NCBI GenBank assembly: GCA_020443425.1
Contig: JAGRIE010000028.1
Coordinates: forward strand, 1 to 51,813
DNA: 51,813 nucleotides
Source of the DNA: Halioglobus sp.
GTDB taxonomy: Bacteria; Pseudomonadota; Gammaproteobacteria; Pseudomonadales; Halieaceae
Direction: 5' to 3'
Part shown: in pieces, positions 8,791 to 20,116 of the stretch
Layout: each line of letters opens with the position of its first letter
Position numbering within the stretch: position 1 is the stretch's first letter
The notes under the pieces: model-generated
What the model was told of the DNA's origin: nothing
Seen by the model: the letters and a program-made list of their open reading frames with translations, nothing else
Databases searched by the model: none
Program-made: the position numbers and the translations under genes

Positions 8791-9872
8791 AAGCTTCCCT
8801 GCTCACCAAATTGGAAATGCTCAGCGACCGGCACGAGGAGGTGTCCGCGCTGCTCAGCGACAGCCAGACGATTGCCGACCAGAACAAGTTCCGCGAGCTG
8901 TCGCGGGAGTACGCTGAGCTGGAGCCGGTGGTCGCCTGCCACAGCCTGTACCGGCAGGTGCAGGCGGATATCGATGAGGCCCGGGTGATGCTGGAGGACG
9001 CCGATCCGGAGGTCCGGGAGATGGCCCGTGAGGAGCTCGACAGCGGCTCAGAGCGCCTCGCCGAGCTGGAGGCGGAGTTGCAGATGTTGATGCTGCCGCG
9101 CGACCCGCGCGATTCGAACAACGTGTTCCTGGAGATTCGCGCCGGCACTGGCGGCGACGAGGCCGCCATATTTGCCGGTGACCTGTTCCGCATGTACTCC
9201 CGCTATGCGGAGAACCAGGGCTGGCGGGTGGAGGTGTTGTCGGAGCGCCCGGGTGAGCACGGCGGCTACAAGGAAATCATCACGCGCGTTGAGGGCCGCG
9301 ATGTCTACGCCCAGCTGAAATTCGAGTCGGGCGCACACCGCGTACAGCGGGTGCCGGACACGGAGTCGCAGGGGCGTATCCACACCTCGGCCTGCACCGT
9401 GGCGGTGATGCCCGAGCCCGACGAGGTCGATGTCATCGAGATCAACAAGGCGGACCTGCGTATCGACACCTTCCGCTCCTCCGGTGCCGGCGGCCAGCAT
9501 GTCAACAAGACGGACTCCGCCGTGCGCCTCACGCACATTCCCAGCGGTGTGGTGGTGGAGTGCCAGGACGAGCGCTCCCAGCACAAGAACCGGGCCCGCG
9601 CGATGTCGCTGCTGCAGGCCAAGCTGCAGACCAGCGCCCAGGACAAGCAGGCCAGCGAAACGGCCGAGACGCGCAGGAACCTGGTGGGCACCGGGGATCG
9701 CTCGGACCGCATCCGCACCTATAACTTTCCGCAGGGCCGGGTCACTGACCATCGCATCAATCTCACGCTGTACAAGCTGGATGAGGTGATGGAGGGGGAC
9801 CTGGACGCGGTCGTCGGCCCGCTGCGACAGGAGTACCAGGCGGACCAGTTGGCCGCGTTGTCCGACAGCTGA
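8787..9872 (+). CDS. prfA: Peptide chain release factor 1
   Basis: RF1 terminates translation at UAA and UAG. The 361-residue protein has the GGQ motif in [21 protein letters not shown], where the Gln is the residue methylated by PrmC. The stop-codon-reading P-x-T tripeptide is PDT in [20 protein letters not shown]. coli has PAT here, and the middle residue is variable in the family. The start overlaps hemA by 4 nt and the stop overlaps the prmC start, so enzyme and modifying methylase are translated together. Confidence 0.98.
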   Translation: MKASLLTKLEMLSDRHEEVSALLSDSQTIADQNKFRELSREYAELEPVVACHSLYRQVQADIDEARVMLEDADPEVREMAREELDSGSERLAELEAELQMLMLPRDPRDSNNVFLEIRAGTGGDEAAIFAGDLFRMYSRYAENQGWRVEVLSERPGEHGGYKEIITRVEGRDVYAQLKFESGAHRVQRVPDTESQGRIHTSACTVAVMPEPDEVDVIEINKADLRIDTFRSSGAGGQHVNKTDSAVRLTHIPSGVVVECQDERSQHKNRARAMSLLQAKLQTSAQDKQASETAETRRNLVGTGDRSDRIRTYNFPQGRVTDHRINLTLYKLDEVMEGDLDAVVGPLRQEYQADQLAALSDS

Positions 9873-10705
9873 TGTCCACGGTGCAGGAACTGCTGCGCGC
9901 GGGCGCCGACCTGCCCTCCGACAGCGCGCGCCGGGACACCGAAATCCTGCTGTGCCACTGTCTGGGAAAGTCCCGCGCCTGGCTGTACACCTGGCCTGAG
10001 AAAACCGTGCCGGAAGACTGTGAGCAGCGCTTCAATCAACTGCTGGCCGAGCGTCGCCACGGGCGTCCGGTGGCCTACCTGGTCGGTGAGCGCGAGTTCT
10101 GGTCGCTGACACTCACGGTCAATGACGCCACCCTGATCCCCCGCCCGGAGACCGAAACGCTGGTGGCGTGGGTGCTGGAATTGCCGCTGCCCACTGACGC
10201 CAGCGTTCTCGACCTGGGTACCGGCTCGGGCGCCATCGCGCTGGCGGTCGCCGCCGAGCGCCCGCAGTGGCAGGTGACGGCCATCGACAGTAGCGCCGCC
10301 GCGCTGGCGGTCGCCCGCGCCAATGCCGCCCGCAATGGCCTGGACAGGGTGGCGATGCTGCAGTCGGACTGGTACCAGGCGGTGCGCAGTGATCGCTTCG
10401 ACGCGCTGCTGGCCAACCCTCCCTATATCGACAGCGACGATCCGCACCTGGTACGTGATGATGTGCGCTTCGAGCCGCGCTCGGCCCTGGTGTCCGCCGA
10501 GTGCGGGCTGGCCGACCTGCGGCAGCTGGTGAACGGCGCTCCCGCACAGTTGCGCGAGGGCGGCTGGCTGCTGCTGGAACACGGCTTTGACCAGGCGGCG
10601 GCGGTGCGCGCGATGTTGTGCGCCGCCGGGTTCGCCGCGGTCGAAACGCGCTGCGATGCCGCCGGCCTGGAGCGCATTACCGGGGGGTGCTGGCATGCTG
10701 ACTGA
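9872..10705 (+). CDS. prmC: Release-factor glutamine methyltransferase
   Basis: PrmC N5-methylates the GGQ glutamine of RF1 and RF2. The N-terminal helical domain is followed by the GERxFW segment and the PRPETE motif (LIPRPETETLV). The Rossmann SAM-binding loop is VLDLGTGSGAIALA, and the catalytic NPPY lies in ALLANPPYIDSDD. The 277-residue length is typical. The TGATG junction with prfA and an 11-nt overlap with moeB downstream indicate one tightly packed operon. Confidence 0.97.
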   Translation: MSTVQELLRAGADLPSDSARRDTEILLCHCLGKSRAWLYTWPEKTVPEDCEQRFNQLLAERRHGRPVAYLVGEREFWSLTLTVNDATLIPRPETETLVAWVLELPLPTDASVLDLGTGSGAIALAVAAERPQWQVTAIDSSAAALAVARANAARNGLDRVAMLQSDWYQAVRSDRFDALLANPPYIDSDDPHLVRDDVRFEPRSALVSAECGLADLRQLVNGAPAQLREGGWLLLEHGFDQAAAVRAMLCAAGFAAVETRCDAAGLERITGGCWHAD

Positions 10706-11450
10706 CGCCCAGTTGCTGCGCTACAACCGCCAGCTCCTGTTGCACGATTTCGATATTGCCGGGCAGGAGCGCCTGCAGCGGGCGCGGGTGCTGGTCGTCG
10801 GGCTAGGCGGCCTCGGCTGCCCGGCGGCGCTCTACCTGGCCGCGGCCGGTGTGGGTGAGCTGGTACTGGTCGATGGCGATGCGGTGGAGCTGAGCAATCT
10901 GCAGCGCCAGATTGCCCATACGGAGGCGGATATCGGCACTAACAAGGCGCGCTCCGCGGCCGCCGCCATCACCGCCCTCAACCCCGAGGTCAAGCTGCGG
11001 GTGATGGAGCAGCCGCTGCTGGAGCCGGCGATGGCGTCAGTGCTGGCGGGCGTCGACCTGGTGCTCGATGCCACGGATAACTACCCGGTGCGGTTTGCGC
11101 TGAATCGCGCCTGCATTGCCGCCGGTGTGCCGCTGGTGTCCGCCGCCGCCGTGCGCAGTGAGGGACAGCTGGCCGTATTTGACCCTGCACGCGGCGGGCC
11201 GTGCTACGCCTGCCTGTATACCGAGGGCGGCGCCGAGACAGCACTGAGTTGCAGCGACAGCGGGGTACTGGCGCCGCTGGTGGGCGTTATCGGCTCCCTG
11301 CTGGCAATGGAGGCGCTGAAAATCCTCGCGGACTTCGGCGAGCCCTTGCGCGGCCAGTTGCTGGCCATTGACCTGCGCAGCATGGATTTCAGGCGATTGC
11401 AGCTGCCGGTGCGGCCTGACTGCCCGGCCTGTGCACAGTTGCGGGTCTGA
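10695..11450 (+). CDS. moeB: HesA/MoeB/ThiF-family sulfur-carrier adenylyltransferase
   Basis: The protein adenylates the C-terminal glycine of a ubiquitin-like sulfur carrier (MoaD or ThiS). From the ATG at 10695 it has 251 residues: LLRYNRQLLLHDFDIAGQERL start, nucleotide loop VVGLGGLGCPAALYLAAAG, DATDNYPVRFALN, and two zinc CxxC pairs (CYAC and CPAC). Position after prmC matches molybdopterin-synthase adenylyltransferase MoeB in pseudomonads. MoeB and ThiF cannot be separated by sequence reading alone, and some organisms use one enzyme for both carriers. The murI gene often found next is absent. Confidence 0.88.
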   Translation: MLTDAQLLRYNRQLLLHDFDIAGQERLQRARVLVVGLGGLGCPAALYLAAAGVGELVLVDGDAVELSNLQRQIAHTEADIGTNKARSAAAAITALNPEVKLRVMEQPLLEPAMASVLAGVDLVLDATDNYPVRFALNRACIAAGVPLVSAAAVRSEGQLAVFDPARGGPCYACLYTEGGAETALSCSDSGVLAPLVGVIGSLLAMEALKILADFGEPLRGQLLAIDLRSMDFRRLQLPVRPDCPACAQLRV

Positions 11451-11503
11451 ACTTTTCACACCGCACTGGTGTCACAGTCAACAACCCGGATGAGAGCGCT
11501 CCT

Positions 11504-12094
11504 ATGGATACAGTCGCCCAGTGGTACTACCGCGTACACAACGCCATTTTTTCGCGCCTGAAGTACCTCGATGGGCTGGCACCTCTGGCGCTGCGGCTGT
11601 ATCTGGTGCCGGTGTTCTGGGTGGCCGGCACGCAGAAAATCGCCGGCATGAACAGCACCATCGAATGGTTTGGCAACCCCGACTGGGGGTTGGGACTGCC
11701 GTTCCCTGCGGTGATGGCCTATCTCGCGGCCTATACCGAGGCGATCGGTGCGCTGTTGCTGCTGCTGGGGTTGGCCACGCGCTGGGTTTCAATCCCGCTG
11801 ATGATCACCATGCTGGTGGCGATTTTCGCGGTGCATTGGGACTACGGCTGGGCGGCGATTGCCGACTCCAGTGCCCAGGATGTGGCGGTGCGACTGGACG
11901 CGGCCAGGGATATCCTCAGAGAGCACGGCAACTACGCCTGGCTGACGGAAAAGGGCCGCTTTGTGGTGCTCAACAACGGCATCGAGTTCGGCGTCACCTA
12001 CCTGTTGATGCTGTTCACGCTGCTGTTCACCGGCGGCGGCCGTTTCATCAGTGTGGATTACTTCCTGACCCGGCTGTGGCCCGCCAAAGCCTGA
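11504..12094 (+). CDS. DoxX-family membrane protein, HvfX-like
   Basis: This is a 196-residue protein with about four membrane segments (near LALRLYLVPVFWVAG, AVMAYLAAYTEAIGALLLLLG, WVSIPLMITMLVAIFAVHW and FGVTYLLMLFTLLF). The N-terminal GTQKIAG-type segment and overall plan are DoxX-like. The long loop between segments 3 and 4 (RLDAARDILREHGNYAWLTE, then LNNGIEFGVTY) resembles HvfX, the DoxX-type partner of copper-binding RiPP (bufferin) maturation proteins as I recall them. No precursor peptide, HvfB or HvfC gene lies nearby, so a RiPP role here is unproven. A general DoxX redox function is the alternative. Confidence 0.7.
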   Translation: MDTVAQWYYRVHNAIFSRLKYLDGLAPLALRLYLVPVFWVAGTQKIAGMNSTIEWFGNPDWGLGLPFPAVMAYLAAYTEAIGALLLLLGLATRWVSIPLMITMLVAIFAVHWDYGWAAIADSSAQDVAVRLDAARDILREHGNYAWLTEKGRFVVLNNGIEFGVTYLLMLFTLLFTGGGRFISVDYFLTRLWPAKA

Positions 12095-12193
12095 TTACCC
12101 GGGGGCAGGCCGGCTTGTCAATAGTGCTGCACCTTTTCTGTCCGGGAAGTGTTAGACTAGCGCGTTTTTTCAGCGTGCACAGGGTACCCAGAG

Positions 12194-13615
12194 TTGATAA
12201 AAGGTCTAGTCAATCGTATATCGGGCAAGCGTAAAGACGCCCGCAATACCGCCGCCACCCCGTCGGGTCAGCAGCAGGCATCCAGTCCCGAGGCGGCGCA
12301 CACGGCGACTGCCGCAGAGGTGTCAACCGCGGACAAGCCGCGGGAGACGTCGGCGCGGTCCCCGGAGCGCAAGGGTGGCAAGAAGCGTCGATCGCGCCAG
12401 CGTGGCAGTGCCGACTCTACGTGGTCGCTGCATGATTTCCCGGTCGAGCCGCAGGAGGGTAAGACCCGCTTCCACGATCTCGGGCTGCGCGACGAACTGA
12501 TGCACGGCATCGCTGACCTGGGCTTTCACTACTGCTCACCGATCCAGGCGTCGATTCTCCCGCATACGCTGCAGGGCAATGACGCCATCGGCAAGGCCCA
12601 GACAGGCACCGGTAAGACGGCCGCCTTCCTGATCACCATCTTCAACGACCAGCTGTGCAACCCGCCCGAGGGTGAGCGGTTTGTCGGCGAGCCCCGGGCG
12701 CTGGTCATCGCCCCCACCCGCGAACTGGTGATGCAGATTGCCGCTGACGCAGAGGAACTGGCACGGCACACCGGTCTGCAGGTCGCGACCCTGATCGGCG
12801 GCATGGATTACCAGAAGCAACTGAACCGGCTGTCCAGCACCGTGGTGGATCTGGTCGTGGCCACGCCCGGCCGCCTGCTGGATTTCATGGGCCGGCGCGA
12901 CCTCTACCTGGATCACGTGGAGATCCTGGTGCTGGATGAGGCCGACCGCATGCTGGATATGGGCTTCATTCCCCAGGTCAAACGTATCGTGCGCGCGACA
13001 CCACCGAAAGAGAACCGGCAGACGCTGCTGTTCTCCGCGACATTCACCCAGGACATCATCAACCTGTCCCAGCAGTGGACATACCAGCCGATCACCGTTG
13101 AGATCGAGCCCGACAGTGTCGCCACCAGTTCGGTGGACCAGAAGGTCTATCTGGTCAGCAGCCAGCAGCGCTACAAACTGCTCAGCAACCTGTTGCGCAG
13201 TGAAGACTGCACCAGCGTGATTGTGTTTGCGAATCGCCGCGACCAGGTGCGGCGCCTGCATGAGCGGCTGCGTAAATCCGGTGTGCCTGCCGGCATACTG
13301 TCCGGTGAGATTCCACAGGCAAAACGCACACGCACGCTGGAGCAGTTCAAGCAGGGTGAGATCAAGGTGTTGGTCGCCACCGATGTGGCCGGCCGCGGCA
13401 TTCATGTCGACGGTGTCAGCCACGTGGTGAACTACAACCTGCCGGAAGATCCCGAGGACTATGTGCACCGCATCGGCCGCACCGGGCGCGCCGGCGCCAC
13501 CGGGATTTCCATCAGCTTCGCCAGCGAGGATGACGCCTTCCTGTTGCCGGATCTGGAAGCCCTGCTGGGCACCAAGCTGGAGTGCACCCACCCCCCCGAG
13601 GAACTACTGGTTTAG
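12194..13615 (+). CDS. rhlB: DEAD-box ATP-dependent RNA helicase, RhlB-like
   Basis: An RNA-unwinding ATPase of 473 residues. The first roughly 85 residues are a low-complexity, Lys/Arg-rich extension ([12 protein letters not shown]). The core follows: Q motif FHYCSPIQ, Walker [26 protein letters not shown], and the C-terminal [10 protein letters not shown]. RhlB of Pseudomonas-type species has the same layout and E. coli RhlB is an RNase E partner. The start is a TTG at 12194, chosen because [12 protein letters not shown] matches the short basic N-termini of RhlB proteins. The stop overlaps the convergent cysZ stop by 12 nt. Confidence 0.87.
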   Translation: MIKGLVNRISGKRKDARNTAATPSGQQQASSPEAAHTATAAEVSTADKPRETSARSPERKGGKKRRSRQRGSADSTWSLHDFPVEPQEGKTRFHDLGLRDELMHGIADLGFHYCSPIQASILPHTLQGNDAIGKAQTGTGKTAAFLITIFNDQLCNPPEGERFVGEPRALVIAPTRELVMQIAADAEELARHTGLQVATLIGGMDYQKQLNRLSSTVVDLVVATPGRLLDFMGRRDLYLDHVEILVLDEADRMLDMGFIPQVKRIVRATPPKENRQTLLFSATFTQDIINLSQQWTYQPITVEIEPDSVATSSVDQKVYLVSSQQRYKLLSNLLRSEDCTSVIVFANRRDQVRRLHERLRKSGVPAGILSGEIPQAKRTRTLEQFKQGEIKVLVATDVAGRGIHVDGVSHVVNYNLPEDPEDYVHRIGRTGRAGATGISISFASEDDAFLLPDLEALLGTKLECTHPPEELLV

Positions 13616-14326
13616 TTCCTCGCACCACAACAGCGTCGCGCCGACCACAGCGGCAGGCACGACAAAAAAGTTGACCAGCGGGATGCTGGTACACACGGCC
13701 ACCAGCCCCCCGAAACCGAGGCTGCTCAGGCGTTTCGAGCGCACGGCGCGCTTGACCTCGGCAAAACTCAGCTGGTGATTATCCATCGGGTAGTCCACAA
13801 ACTGTATGCTCATCATCCACGCCCCCAGTAGCAGCCAGGCCGCAGCACCGACGCCCGGGATAAACGACAGCACCAGCGCCAGCAGCGCCATCGGGATGTA
13901 GTAGAGGAGCTTCAGCAGTTCCCGCACCACGCTTTTCGGTATCGAAGCCAGTGCTGCGCCGAACCCCTCCAGTGAATTGACCGGCTGCCCGGTGACCAGT
14001 TCCTCCGCCTTCTCCGCCAGCAGGGCGTTGAACGGCGAGGCTATAATCAGCGCCACCGAGGTGAAGAAGTAACCGGCGATCAGGCTGACCGTGACGATAA
14101 TAAGCGGCCACAGTATCCATGTGATGAAGCTCATCCAGCCGGGAATGCTGGCGAGCATGGAGTCCATCAGGTCGCTGATGTAGCTGAAGCCGAGCGCGAT
14201 CAATGTGCCGAATATGAGGATATTGATAATCAGTGGGACGATGACAAAGGCCCGCAGCGAAGGGTGATTGAGCAACTTGGCGCCGCGCGTCAGGTAGCCT
14301 GCCCCCCGGGCAATATTACCCTGCAT
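13604..14326 (-). CDS. cysZ: Sulfate transporter CysZ (EI24 family)
   Basis: An inner-membrane sulfate uptake protein feeding cysteine synthesis. The 240-residue protein starts with [30 protein letters not shown] and has hydrophobic hairpins typical of CysZ. The conserved middle includes [20 protein letters not shown] and [19 protein letters not shown], and a late [14 protein letters not shown] motif follows. Its start overlaps the end of a small Cys-rich gene by 11 nt, so the two are probably translationally coupled. Confidence 0.92.
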   Translation of the reverse strand: MQGNIARGAGYLTRGAKLLNHPSLRAFVIVPLIINILIFGTLIALGFSYISDLMDSMLASIPGWMSFITWILWPLIIVTVSLIAGYFFTSVALIIASPFNALLAEKAEELVTGQPVNSLEGFGAALASIPKSVVRELLKLLYYIPMALLALVLSFIPGVGAAAWLLLGAWMMSIQFVDYPMDNHQLSFAEVKRAVRSKRLSSLGFGGLVAVCTSIPLVNFFVVPAAVVGATLLWCEELNQ

Positions 14327-14528
14327 CTTTCAGTTCTCCTGTAGGTTGGCCGCAGGCGCGGCAGATACATTGCCTGTCGGCGGAATCCGCCGCTTTGGCC
14401 CTGGCCTCGGCGCTGATCGTCGCCGTCTGGCACCAGCAGTTTGTACCGGATCTGCCGGCGGCTATCGCACATTGGTTGTCGCCGCCGCACAGCGGGCATG
14501 TCGCCGCAGTCTCTCTGGAATCGCTCAT
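14316..14528 (-). CDS. Cysteine-rich CWC family protein
   Basis: A 70-residue protein with a zinc-ribbon-like arrangement of cysteines: CPLCGGDNQC near the N-terminus, CWCQ in the middle, and CICRACG near the C-terminus. The CWC signature and pattern match the small cysteine-rich CWC proteins of proteobacteria, whose function is unknown. The ATG at 14528 is preceded by a reasonable upstream region. The gene runs into cysZ (11-nt overlap) and is divergent from smrA. Confidence 0.82.
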   Translation of the reverse strand: MSDSRETAATCPLCGGDNQCAIAAGRSGTNCWCQTATISAEARAKAADSADRQCICRACGQPTGELKDAG

Positions 14529-14590
14529 AGGTCTGCCGTAATGGTTGCGCGTCGCGTTATAATACCGGACTGCAGACGGGGTGGGTAATC

Positions 14591-15202
14591 ATGAGCAGTG
14601 ATGGCGACGAGGTTTTTTCAGAGGCGATGTCTGGTGTGGTGCGCCGCAACCGTGAACCGCGCGTCGACCTCAGCCGCGGCAGGCAGGGCGCCGCCGACCC
14701 TTCCGTCGAGCATCGCCGGCGCGCGGCGGCAGCGGCGCTGGAGCGCGATCGCAATACACTGACTGCAACCGGCATTGTGCCGCTCGATGCATGGTATGTC
14801 CTCTCCTTCCAGCGCGCGGGGGTGCAGAACGGGGTCTTTCGCAAACTCAAGCAGGGCCGTTACGAGGCGCAGTCGCGACTGGACCTGCACCGGATGACGG
14901 CCGAGGTGGCGCGCAGGGAGATTTTCGAGTTTATCAGCGAGTCCTATCAACTGGGCCTGCGCAGCGTGCTGGTCATTCACGGCAAAGGCGAGAGCAGGGC
15001 TGACCAGGCGCGCAGTTCAGTGCTGAAGGGCTGTGTCGACCAGTGGCTGCGCGAACTGGACGCCGTGCTGGCCTTCCACAGTGCCCAGCCGCGCGATGGC
15101 GGCACCGGCGCAGCCTATGTACTGCTGCGCAAGAGCGAGGAGAAAAAGCGCGAGAATCGCGAGAAGTTTTCCAAGGGGCGGGTACCCTACGACCCGGTGT
15201 AG
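14591..15202 (+). CDS. smrA: Smr-domain DNA endonuclease SmrA-like
   Basis: A 203-residue protein with a charged N-terminal part and a C-terminal Smr (MutS2-related) domain. The domain carries the hallmark LDLHRMTAEVARREIFEFI and the VLVIHGKGESR motif. The C-terminal GGTGAAYVLLRK strand completes the fold. The Smr domain is a nicking nuclease; E. coli YdaL/SmrA has this architecture. The cellular role is not well defined. It ends 5 nt before the convergent PA4642-family gene. Confidence 0.9.
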   Translation: MSSDGDEVFSEAMSGVVRRNREPRVDLSRGRQGAADPSVEHRRRAAAAALERDRNTLTATGIVPLDAWYVLSFQRAGVQNGVFRKLKQGRYEAQSRLDLHRMTAEVARREIFEFISESYQLGLRSVLVIHGKGESRADQARSSVLKGCVDQWLRELDAVLAFHSAQPRDGGTGAAYVLLRKSEEKKRENREKFSKGRVPYDPV

Positions 15203-15207
15203 GCCGG

Positions 15208-15498
15208 CTACTTTGCCCCGGCGGCGCGCAGGATATCGGCGTATTCAACGCCGTGGCGGTGGGTGGCGATCACCTCCAGTGCTGTGCGCCCGTCTTTACC
15301 GCTGGCATTGATGTCGCGGCCCTGCTCACGGAAGAAGTCGATGAATGTCACGAAATCGTCGGCTTTCATGCTCTGGTAGGCTTTCATCACCATGTGAAAG
15401 TCCTCTGCGGTGCCATCGTATGAGCGCACATTGAGATAGCTCTTTATGTGGTCCTCGGTCCAGACTTCATCGACGACCTTTTCTTTGTCTTTACGCAT
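15208..15498 (-). CDS. PA4642-family protein of unknown function
   Basis: A 96-residue, soluble, mixed-charge protein starting MRKDKEKVVDEVWTEDHIKSYL. The TFIDFFREQGRDINASGKDGRTALEVIATHRH segment reads like a single ankyrin-type unit. It resembles the conserved Pseudomonas PA4642 family by start and length. It lies 14 nt downstream of gatB on the same strand and may be the last gene of that operon. No function is assigned. Confidence 0.78.
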   Translation of the reverse strand: MRKDKEKVVDEVWTEDHIKSYLNVRSYDGTAEDFHMVMKAYQSMKADDFVTFIDFFREQGRDINASGKDGRTALEVIATHRHGVEYADILRAAGAK

Positions 15499-15512
15499 GC
15501 TGTTCGTTTCTC

Positions 15513-16955
15513 CTATACCAGCTTGTTCGCCAGCAATTCGTTGACCATTTGCGGGTTGGCCTGGCCTTTGGACAGTTTCATTACCTGGCCTACAAAGAAG
15601 CCCAGCAGTTTTTTCCGTTTCGCATCGTCGGCAGCGAGGTACTGCTGCACCTGCGCGGAGTTGGCCGCGACGACCTCGTCGACAATGGCCTCAAGCGCGC
15701 CGCTGTCGCTGACCTGTTTCAGCCCTTTTGCCGCGATGATGTCATCCGCGCTGCCCTCGCCCTGCCACATGGCCTCGAACACCTGCTTGGCCATCTTGCC
15801 GGAGATACTCTGGTCGAGAATACGCGAGATGAGGGCGCCGAGGTCGGCGGCTGACACCGGGCAGTTTTCGATGCTGCGCTCGTCCCGGTTGAGTTGTCCC
15901 AGCAGTTCCACCTGCACCCAGTTGGCGGCGATCTTGGCGTCGCCGCAGTCGGCGACCACCTGCTCAAAATAATCCGCCAGCGCGCGGCTGTCGGACAGGA
16001 CATTGGCGTCGTACTGGCTCAGGCCGTACTGCTCGGCGAAGCGCTGGCGCTTGTCGGCGGGCAGTTCCGGCAGGGCGCTGCGGATCGACTCGATATAGGC
16101 GTCGTCGATCACCACCGGCAGCAGATCCGGTTCCGGGAAATAGCGGTAGTCGTTGGCGACTTCCTTGCTGCGCATGGAGCGGGTCTCATCCCGCTCGGCA
16201 TCGTACAGCCGTGTCTCCTGGACCACCTGGCCGCCGTCATCGAGGATGTCGGCCTGGCGCTCAATCTCGTGCCGGATCGCCTTCTCCACGAAACGGAAAG
16301 AGTTGACGTTCTTGATCTCGGCGCGGGTGCCGAGGGTGTCGGAGCCGACCGGGCGCAGCGAGATGTTCACGTCGCAGCGCATCGAGCCCTCGGACATATT
16401 GCCGTCGGAAATGCCCAGGTACGTCACCAGGCTGTGCAGGGCCTTGAGGTAGGCCACGGCCTCGGCGGCGCTGCGGATCTCGGGTTCCGAGACAATTTCC
16501 AGCAGTGGCGTGCCGGCGCGGTTCAGGTCGATGCCGGTCTGGCCGTGAAAATCCTCGTGCAGGGACTTGCCGGCATCCTCTTCCAGGTGTGCCCGCGTGA
16601 TGCCGATACGGCGGCTGCTGCCGTCTTCCATCAGTATCTCGAAACTCCCCTTGCCGACGATCGGTGCCTCGAACTGGCTGATCTGGTAGCCCTTGGGCAG
16701 GTCGGGGTAGAAGTAGTTTTTGCGGTCAAACACCGAGCGCCGGCCGATCTCGGCGCCGATGCCGAGGCCGAACCGGACCGCGTAACACACAGCCTGCTCG
16801 TTCAGCACCGGCAGCATGCCCGGCATCGCCAGGTCGACCGCGCTGGCCTGGGTGTTGGGCTCAGCGCCGAAAGTGGTGGGCGAGCCGGAAAAGATCTTCG
16901 ACCGGGTGGCGAGCTGCAGGTGGACTTCAAGGCCGATCACAGGTTCCCATTGCAT
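15513..16955 (-). CDS. gatB: Aspartyl/glutamyl-tRNA amidotransferase subunit B
   Basis: GatB binds misacylated Glu-tRNA-Gln or Asp-tRNA-Asn and, with GatA and GatC, converts it to the amidated form. The 480-residue protein starts [22 protein letters not shown] and contains [12 protein letters not shown], the [16 protein letters not shown] signature ([20 protein letters not shown]) and [10 protein letters not shown]. The C-terminal tRNA-binding GatB/YqeY domain ends [24 protein letters not shown]. Its start overlaps the gatA stop by 1 nt. Confidence 0.98.
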   Translation of the reverse strand: MQWEPVIGLEVHLQLATRSKIFSGSPTTFGAEPNTQASAVDLAMPGMLPVLNEQAVCYAVRFGLGIGAEIGRRSVFDRKNYFYPDLPKGYQISQFEAPIVGKGSFEILMEDGSSRRIGITRAHLEEDAGKSLHEDFHGQTGIDLNRAGTPLLEIVSEPEIRSAAEAVAYLKALHSLVTYLGISDGNMSEGSMRCDVNISLRPVGSDTLGTRAEIKNVNSFRFVEKAIRHEIERQADILDDGGQVVQETRLYDAERDETRSMRSKEVANDYRYFPEPDLLPVVIDDAYIESIRSALPELPADKRQRFAEQYGLSQYDANVLSDSRALADYFEQVVADCGDAKIAANWVQVELLGQLNRDERSIENCPVSAADLGALISRILDQSISGKMAKQVFEAMWQGEGSADDIIAAKGLKQVSDSGALEAIVDEVVAANSAQVQQYLAADDAKRKKLLGFFVGQVMKLSKGQANPQMVNELLANKLV

Positions 16956-18421
16956 CAGGCGGGCCCTCCGTTGGCGGATTCGGGTTGGCGCAGGTGCCAG
17001 TCGGTCGCCCGCTGGAAGCGGTGCGCGACATTCAGCAGGCGCGCCTCGTCAAAGTGGCGGCCGATCAACTGCAGCCCGACGGGCTTGTTGTCGACAAAAC
17101 CGGCCGGTACCGACATGCCGGGCAGCCCGGCGAGATTGACCGCGAGTGTGTAGACGTCCTCGAGGTACATCGAGACCGGGTCGTTGGATTTGGCACCCAG
17201 CGCGAACGCGGGGCCGGGAGTGGTTGGCCCGGCGATAACATCGACCTGCTCGAAACAGGCCATGAAATCCTGTTTGATGAGCCGGCGGACCTGCTGTGCC
17301 TTCTTGTAGTAGGCGTCGTAGTACCCCGCCGACAGCGCGTAGGTGCCGACGAGGATGCGGCGCTTGACCTCATCGCCGAAGCCCTCCTGCCGTGTGCGCG
17401 TGTAGAGATCGTGCAGGTCGACAGGGTCGGCGCAGCGGTAGCCGTAGCGCACACCGTCGAAGCGCGACAGGTTGGTGGAGGCCTCCGCCGGCGCGATGAT
17501 GTAATAAGTGGGAATCGTCAGGGCGGCGTGGGGCAGTGATACATTGACCAGCGTGGCCCCCTGGGCCTCCAGTTCCCGCAGCGCACTGCGGATGCAGTCG
17601 CCGGTGGCGCTGTCCAGGCCGTCGCCGAAGTACTCCTCGGGCAGGCCGATGCGCAGCCCGTCGAGGCTGTTGCCCAGTGCGAGGGTGTAGTCCTCGGTCG
17701 CCGTATCTGATGACGTCGAGTCCAGCGGATCGTGCCCGGCCATGGCATTGAGCAGCAGGGCGCAGTCCTCGGCGGTGTGCGCCATCGGCCCAGCCTGGTC
17801 CAGGCTGGAGGCAAACGCCACCATGCCGAGGCGGGACACGCGGCCGTAGGTGGGTTTCAGGCCGGTGATGCCGCAGAACGCCGCCGGCTGGCGAATGGAG
17901 CCCCCGGTGTCGGTGCCGGTGGCGGCCGGGGCCAGCAAGCCCGCGACAGCGGCGGCGGAGCCGCCGGAGGAGCCGCCCGGCACCAGATCGGTATCCCAAG
18001 GGTTGCGGGCGGGCCCGTAAAAGCTGCTTTCATTGGATGAGCCCATCGCGAACTCGTCCATATTGGTCTTGCCCAGCAGCACCGCGCCGGCGGCCCTGAA
18101 GCGCTGCACCACAGTGGCATCGTAGGGGGGCACGAAATTGTCCAGCATGCGCGATCCGCAGCTGGTGCGCATGCCGTCGGTGCAGAAGATGTCCTTGTGG
18201 GCGATGGGAATGCCGGTCAGGGGCGGGGCGTCCCCGGCCGCGAGCCGCTCGTCGGCGGCGCTCGCCGCCGCCATCGCAGCGGCCTCATCCACACTGATGA
18301 AGCTGTTGTAGCGGGTGTCCAGCGCTGCGATGCGATCGAGGTAGACGCGCGTCAGCTCGGCACTGGAAAACTGGCGTTCACGCAACCCCTGGATGAGTTG
18401 GGCAACTGATTTTGTGTGCAT
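16955..18421 (-). CDS. gatA: Aspartyl/glutamyl-tRNA amidotransferase subunit A
   Basis: The amidase subunit releases ammonia from glutamine. The 488-residue protein carries the amidase signature [12 protein letters not shown]. By alignment with studied GatA proteins the Lys-cisSer-Ser triad is Lys76 (HKDIFC), Ser151 and Ser175 (DTGGSIRQP). [23 protein letters not shown] is also conserved. It lies 29 nt downstream of gatC and abuts gatB, giving a gatC-gatA-gatB operon. Confidence 0.98.
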   Translation of the reverse strand: MHTKSVAQLIQGLRERQFSSAELTRVYLDRIAALDTRYNSFISVDEAAAMAAASAADERLAAGDAPPLTGIPIAHKDIFCTDGMRTSCGSRMLDNFVPPYDATVVQRFRAAGAVLLGKTNMDEFAMGSSNESSFYGPARNPWDTDLVPGGSSGGSAAAVAGLLAPAATGTDTGGSIRQPAAFCGITGLKPTYGRVSRLGMVAFASSLDQAGPMAHTAEDCALLLNAMAGHDPLDSTSSDTATEDYTLALGNSLDGLRIGLPEEYFGDGLDSATGDCIRSALRELEAQGATLVNVSLPHAALTIPTYYIIAPAEASTNLSRFDGVRYGYRCADPVDLHDLYTRTRQEGFGDEVKRRILVGTYALSAGYYDAYYKKAQQVRRLIKQDFMACFEQVDVIAGPTTPGPAFALGAKSNDPVSMYLEDVYTLAVNLAGLPGMSVPAGFVDNKPVGLQLIGRHFDEARLLNVAHRFQRATDWHLRQPESANGGPA

Positions 18422-18450
18422 TACAACTGTCCTGATGCGGCGTACGCCGC

Positions 18451-18738
18451 CTATTCGATGACTTTGGGTACGAGGTAGAGGCCGTTTTCAACGGCGGGGG
18501 CAATCGCCTGGAAGGCATCGCGGCGGTTGGTCTCGGTGACGACATCCGGGCGCAGCTGCTGGATGGCGTCCAGCGGGTTGGCCATGGGCTCTACATCGGC
18601 CGTGTCCACCGCCTGTAACTGGTCCATCATCTGCAGTATTTCGGCGATGCGCTCGGTGACCTGGCCGATCTCGTCGCCGGAGATGCGGACACGGGCCAGT
18701 TCCGCAATCTTTTCAATCTCGTTCTGCTCAATACTCAT
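18451..18738 (-). CDS. gatC: Aspartyl/glutamyl-tRNA amidotransferase subunit C
   Basis: A small 95-residue subunit that stabilises GatA and bridges it to GatB. I chose the ATG at 18738 ([20 protein letters not shown]) because it matches the family start; the frame is open 33 codons further without conserved sequence. The motif [17 protein letters not shown] and a C-terminal YLVPKVIE are typical. It is the first gene of the gat operon and divergent from mreB. Confidence 0.96.
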   Translation of the reverse strand: MSIEQNEIEKIAELARVRISGDEIGQVTERIAEILQMMDQLQAVDTADVEPMANPLDAIQQLRPDVVTETNRRDAFQAIAPAVENGLYLVPKVIE

Positions 18739-20002
<1,264 letters not shown>

Positions 20003-20116
20003 TACGCCCTGCTGGAGCCGGTGCTGTGCGCGTGTTCGCGGAGCCTGTGCCACGCCGTGCGTGATAGGGTAAGCTGTGCGTCCAAGTGTGTCGATATCTG
20101 CCATTGAGGAGCGCAC

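Noticed and set aside
8932-9192. Possible altered stop-codon reading by RF1 because the P-x-T tripeptide is PDT
   Set aside because: The middle residue of this motif varies among RF1 proteins (Ala, Val, Glu) and the rest of RF1 is normal; TGA, TAA and TAG all end genes here as expected.
15894-17153. 419-codon open frame antisense to gatB and gatA
   Set aside because: Crosses the gatB-gatA junction on the wrong strand; composition is that of a shadow frame.
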